Below are positions 62,341-64,000 of a DNA stretch of 64,000 nucleotides, in pieces. The position numbers and the translations under genes were made by a program. The notes under the pieces are model-generated. The model saw only the letters and a list, made by a program, of their open reading frames with translations. It ran no database searches and was not told the DNA's origin. Each line of letters begins with the position of its first letter. The first letter of the stretch is position 1. The DNA is taken from positions 434,001-498,000 of the forward strand of contig NZ_JBBEXD010000003.1 of the NCBI RefSeq assembly GCF_037782385.1, in the 5' to 3' direction. Origin of the DNA: Ascidiimonas meishanensis. Its GTDB lineage: Bacteria > Bacteroidota > Bacteroidia > Flavobacteriales > Flavobacteriaceae.

Positions 62341-63906
62341 ATGGCAGGAAATAGTTTATCTCCAAGGCAGAAAATGATTAACCTCATGTACCTAGTATTT
62401 ATTGCTATGTTAGCGCTAAATATGAGTAAAGAGGTATTATCCGCCTTTGGACTTATGAATGAAAAGTTAGAAACTTCTAACGAAAAGACCACCCAGTCAA
62501 ACCTCGCATTTTTTGACGGTTTGGCCACGAAAGCATCAGAACAACCTGAAAAATTTGGAAAGTTGTTTGAGAATGCTCAAGATATTAAAGAATATTCAGC
62601 AGATTTTTATGATTATCTGGAAAGGCTCAAAGGCAAAATGACCGCAAAGCTAGAAGATAAGAAGGATTATGAAACCATGGATAAAGCTGATTTTTTAGAT
62701 CAGAAATTTTTCGAAGGTGACAAATATACTTCAGCAGGGCAAAAGTTCTTAGACCGGATGAATAAGTATCGCGAAAATGTATTAAATGCTTTACCTACCG
62801 AAGGATTTGAACAGACACGGGAAGCCGTTGAAAATCGTTTCAGCACAGGAGAGAATGGAAAAGCTACCAATAGAGACGGAAAAAAAATAGACTGGTTAAA
62901 CTACCACTTTGAAGGATTTCCTTTGATTGCTTCTTTAACCAAGATTACACAGATTCAGGCAGACGTAAAAGCGACAGAAGAAGAAGCTTTATCAAGAATG
63001 TTGGAAGGTCAGTTAAAGAGTGAAATTTCTATGACTAACTATTCTACCTTATTACAGCAACCAAAATCTGCTTACTATCAAGGGGAAACTTTTGACGGAT
63101 CTATTGTTTTAGGAAGAACAGACCAGACTACAAAACCTAATGAAGTGGAGTTATTTTTAGATGGTAAGAAACTTACTGAGAAAGACTATACTTTAAATGG
63201 AGGTGCTGTAAAACTTAATGTTAATGTAGGGAGCGCAGGAGATCACAAAATTACAGGAAATCTGTATTTTGATCAGGATGGTGAACGCCTTCCAGTTGAA
63301 GTAAATCAAACATTTGCAGTAATTACAAAACCAAATGCAGCGGTAATTTCGGCAGACAAAATGAATGTTGTTTACCGTGGGGTTGCAAATCCTATTACAA
63401 TCTCTATACCTGGTATACCAGATAATAAAGTAGGGGCAAGTGCTCCTGGTCTTAAAAAAGCATCTGGAAGCAAGTACATTATGAATCCAGGGACAGGAAG
63501 AACGGTTAATATCACCGCTACGGGTACTTTACCTGACGGACAAGGAATTAAAACTACTTCTCAGTTCCGTATCAAGGATATTCCAAGACCATCTGGAACC
63601 ATTCGTGGAGAAGCCAATAGTGCTAAGATGACAAAGAACAACCTTTCAATTTCAACTGTAGGAGCTATTCTTGAGGATTTTGATTTTGATTTAAATCTTG
63701 CGATTAGTGGATTTAAATTTAAGGTTCCAGGACAGCCTACTGTACAAGTAAGAGGTGGTAAATTGGACGCAAGAGCAAAAGGAGCGCTTAAGAGAGCTAA
63801 GAGAGGTGATGCAGTACAAGTTTTTGATATTGAAGCTTATATAACAAATAACAGGACGTATAAACTGAAAAAAGTATCTCCTGTAGTGATTGAGCTTACA
63901 AACTAA
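62341..63906 (+). CDS. gldM: Type IX secretion/gliding motor protein GldM
   Basis: This 521-residue protein has one membrane helix (about 16-35, in MINLMYLVFIAMLALNMSKE) that sits inside the GldL ring, and a long periplasmic part of four domains (D1-D4) reaching the GldKN ring. The typical SLSPRQKMINLMYLVFIAML start and the QQPKSAYYQGETFDGSIVLG stretch (about residue 239) identify the family. It begins 35 bases after gldL. Confidence 0.96.
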   Translation: MAGNSLSPRQKMINLMYLVFIAMLALNMSKEVLSAFGLMNEKLETSNEKTTQSNLAFFDGLATKASEQPEKFGKLFENAQDIKEYSADFYDYLERLKGKMTAKLEDKKDYETMDKADFLDQKFFEGDKYTSAGQKFLDRMNKYRENVLNALPTEGFEQTREAVENRFSTGENGKATNRDGKKIDWLNYHFEGFPLIASLTKITQIQADVKATEEEALSRMLEGQLKSEISMTNYSTLLQQPKSAYYQGETFDGSIVLGRTDQTTKPNEVELFLDGKKLTEKDYTLNGGAVKLNVNVGSAGDHKITGNLYFDQDGERLPVEVNQTFAVITKPNAAVISADKMNVVYRGVANPITISIPGIPDNKVGASAPGLKKASGSKYIMNPGTGRTVNITATGTLPDGQGIKTTSQFRIKDIPRPSGTIRGEANSAKMTKNNLSISTVGAILEDFDFDLNLAISGFKFKVPGQPTVQVRGGKLDARAKGALKRAKRGDAVQVFDIEAYITNNRTYKLKKVSPVVIELTN

Positions 63907-63919
63907 TATAATTGGTGTT

Positions 63920-64000
63920 ATGATGAATTGGAAAAATGTTTTATTAACAGCAACGGCCTTTTTGGTCACTATGGGAAGTTTTGCGCAGGCAAATTTACTG
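63920..64000 (+). CDS. gldN: Type IX secretion/gliding protein GldN, N-terminal fragment (3' end outside window)
   Basis: Only 27 codons are present. They encode a signal peptide (MMNWKNVLLTATAFLVTMGS, then FAQANLL) placed 13 bases after gldM. Position in the conserved gldK-gldL-gldM-gldN order and the leader make GldN very likely, but no mature sequence is visible. Either of two adjacent ATG codons could be the start. Confidence 0.8.
   Translation, partial: MMNWKNVLLTATAFLVTMGSFAQANLL

Overview
The window is low-GC DNA of a member of the Bacteroidota, almost certainly a marine-type flavobacterium (Flavobacteriaceae). The evidence is the type IX secretion/gliding set gldK-gldL-gldM-(gldN) at the right end, a secreted protein with a C-terminal type IX sorting domain, the flavobacterial exosortase F pair, a GYDIA-type GHMP kinase beside a class II HMG-CoA reductase, and promoters of the Bacteroidota form (TTG, about 19 bases, TAnnTTTG). 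The genus cannot be fixed from the sequence alone.

Region 1, about 1-15000, is accessory. It starts with the tail of a sugar transporter, followed by 700 bases of decayed DNA. Next come a leucine-rich-repeat protein with a single cysteine (minus strand), two tiny genes, and three tandem paralogues built from a 66-residue repeat beginning K-P-W that I do not recognise. These share an acidic region and an Arg/Lys-rich tail that looks like a bipartite nuclear localisation signal. A large type IX-secreted FnIII/MAM protein and an ankyrin-repeat protein follow. The region ends at a tRNA-Phe gene next to an intact GIY-YIG gene and a nearly identical broken copy that carries the last bases of the tRNA. 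The LRR, KPW-repeat and ankyrin proteins lack signal peptides, look eukaryote-like and have basic C-termini. This is the best candidate in the window for an undescribed system, possibly effectors aimed at a eukaryotic partner.

Region 2, about 15100-25000, holds coaX, a beta-barrel protein, a TPR protein, lptC, a small membrane protein, a CNNM/CorC protein and a PpiD/SurA-type foldase. A second copy of the TPR gene lies downstream, carrying a dead stub of lptC and flanked by remnants of the GHMP kinase gene and of a small secreted protein. In the original locus the terminator-like palindrome after the TPR gene lies inside the signal-peptide codons of lptC.

Region 3, about 25200-39700, is core metabolism and envelope: mevalonate-pathway genes, a DPP-IV peptidase and POT transporter pair (peptide use), a surE-lpxB-NlpC/P60-comEC operon, a C-terminal processing protease, a DNA/RNA nuclease, and a small double-glycine-leader peptide with four cysteines.

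Region 4, about 39700-64000, holds the purH-mreB-mreC-mreD-mrdA-rodA elongasome operon (minus strand), an fRMsr-like GAF protein, exosortase F and its partner, groES-groEL, a secG-TPR-lptE-sigma-54 regulator operon, miaB, an LpxR-type lipid A deacylase, topA, an arginase-fold protein with a damaged metal site, and gldKLMN. LPS functions recur (lptC, lptE, lpxB, lpxR). Type IX secretion (gldKLMN) would export the 1262-residue protein of region 1.
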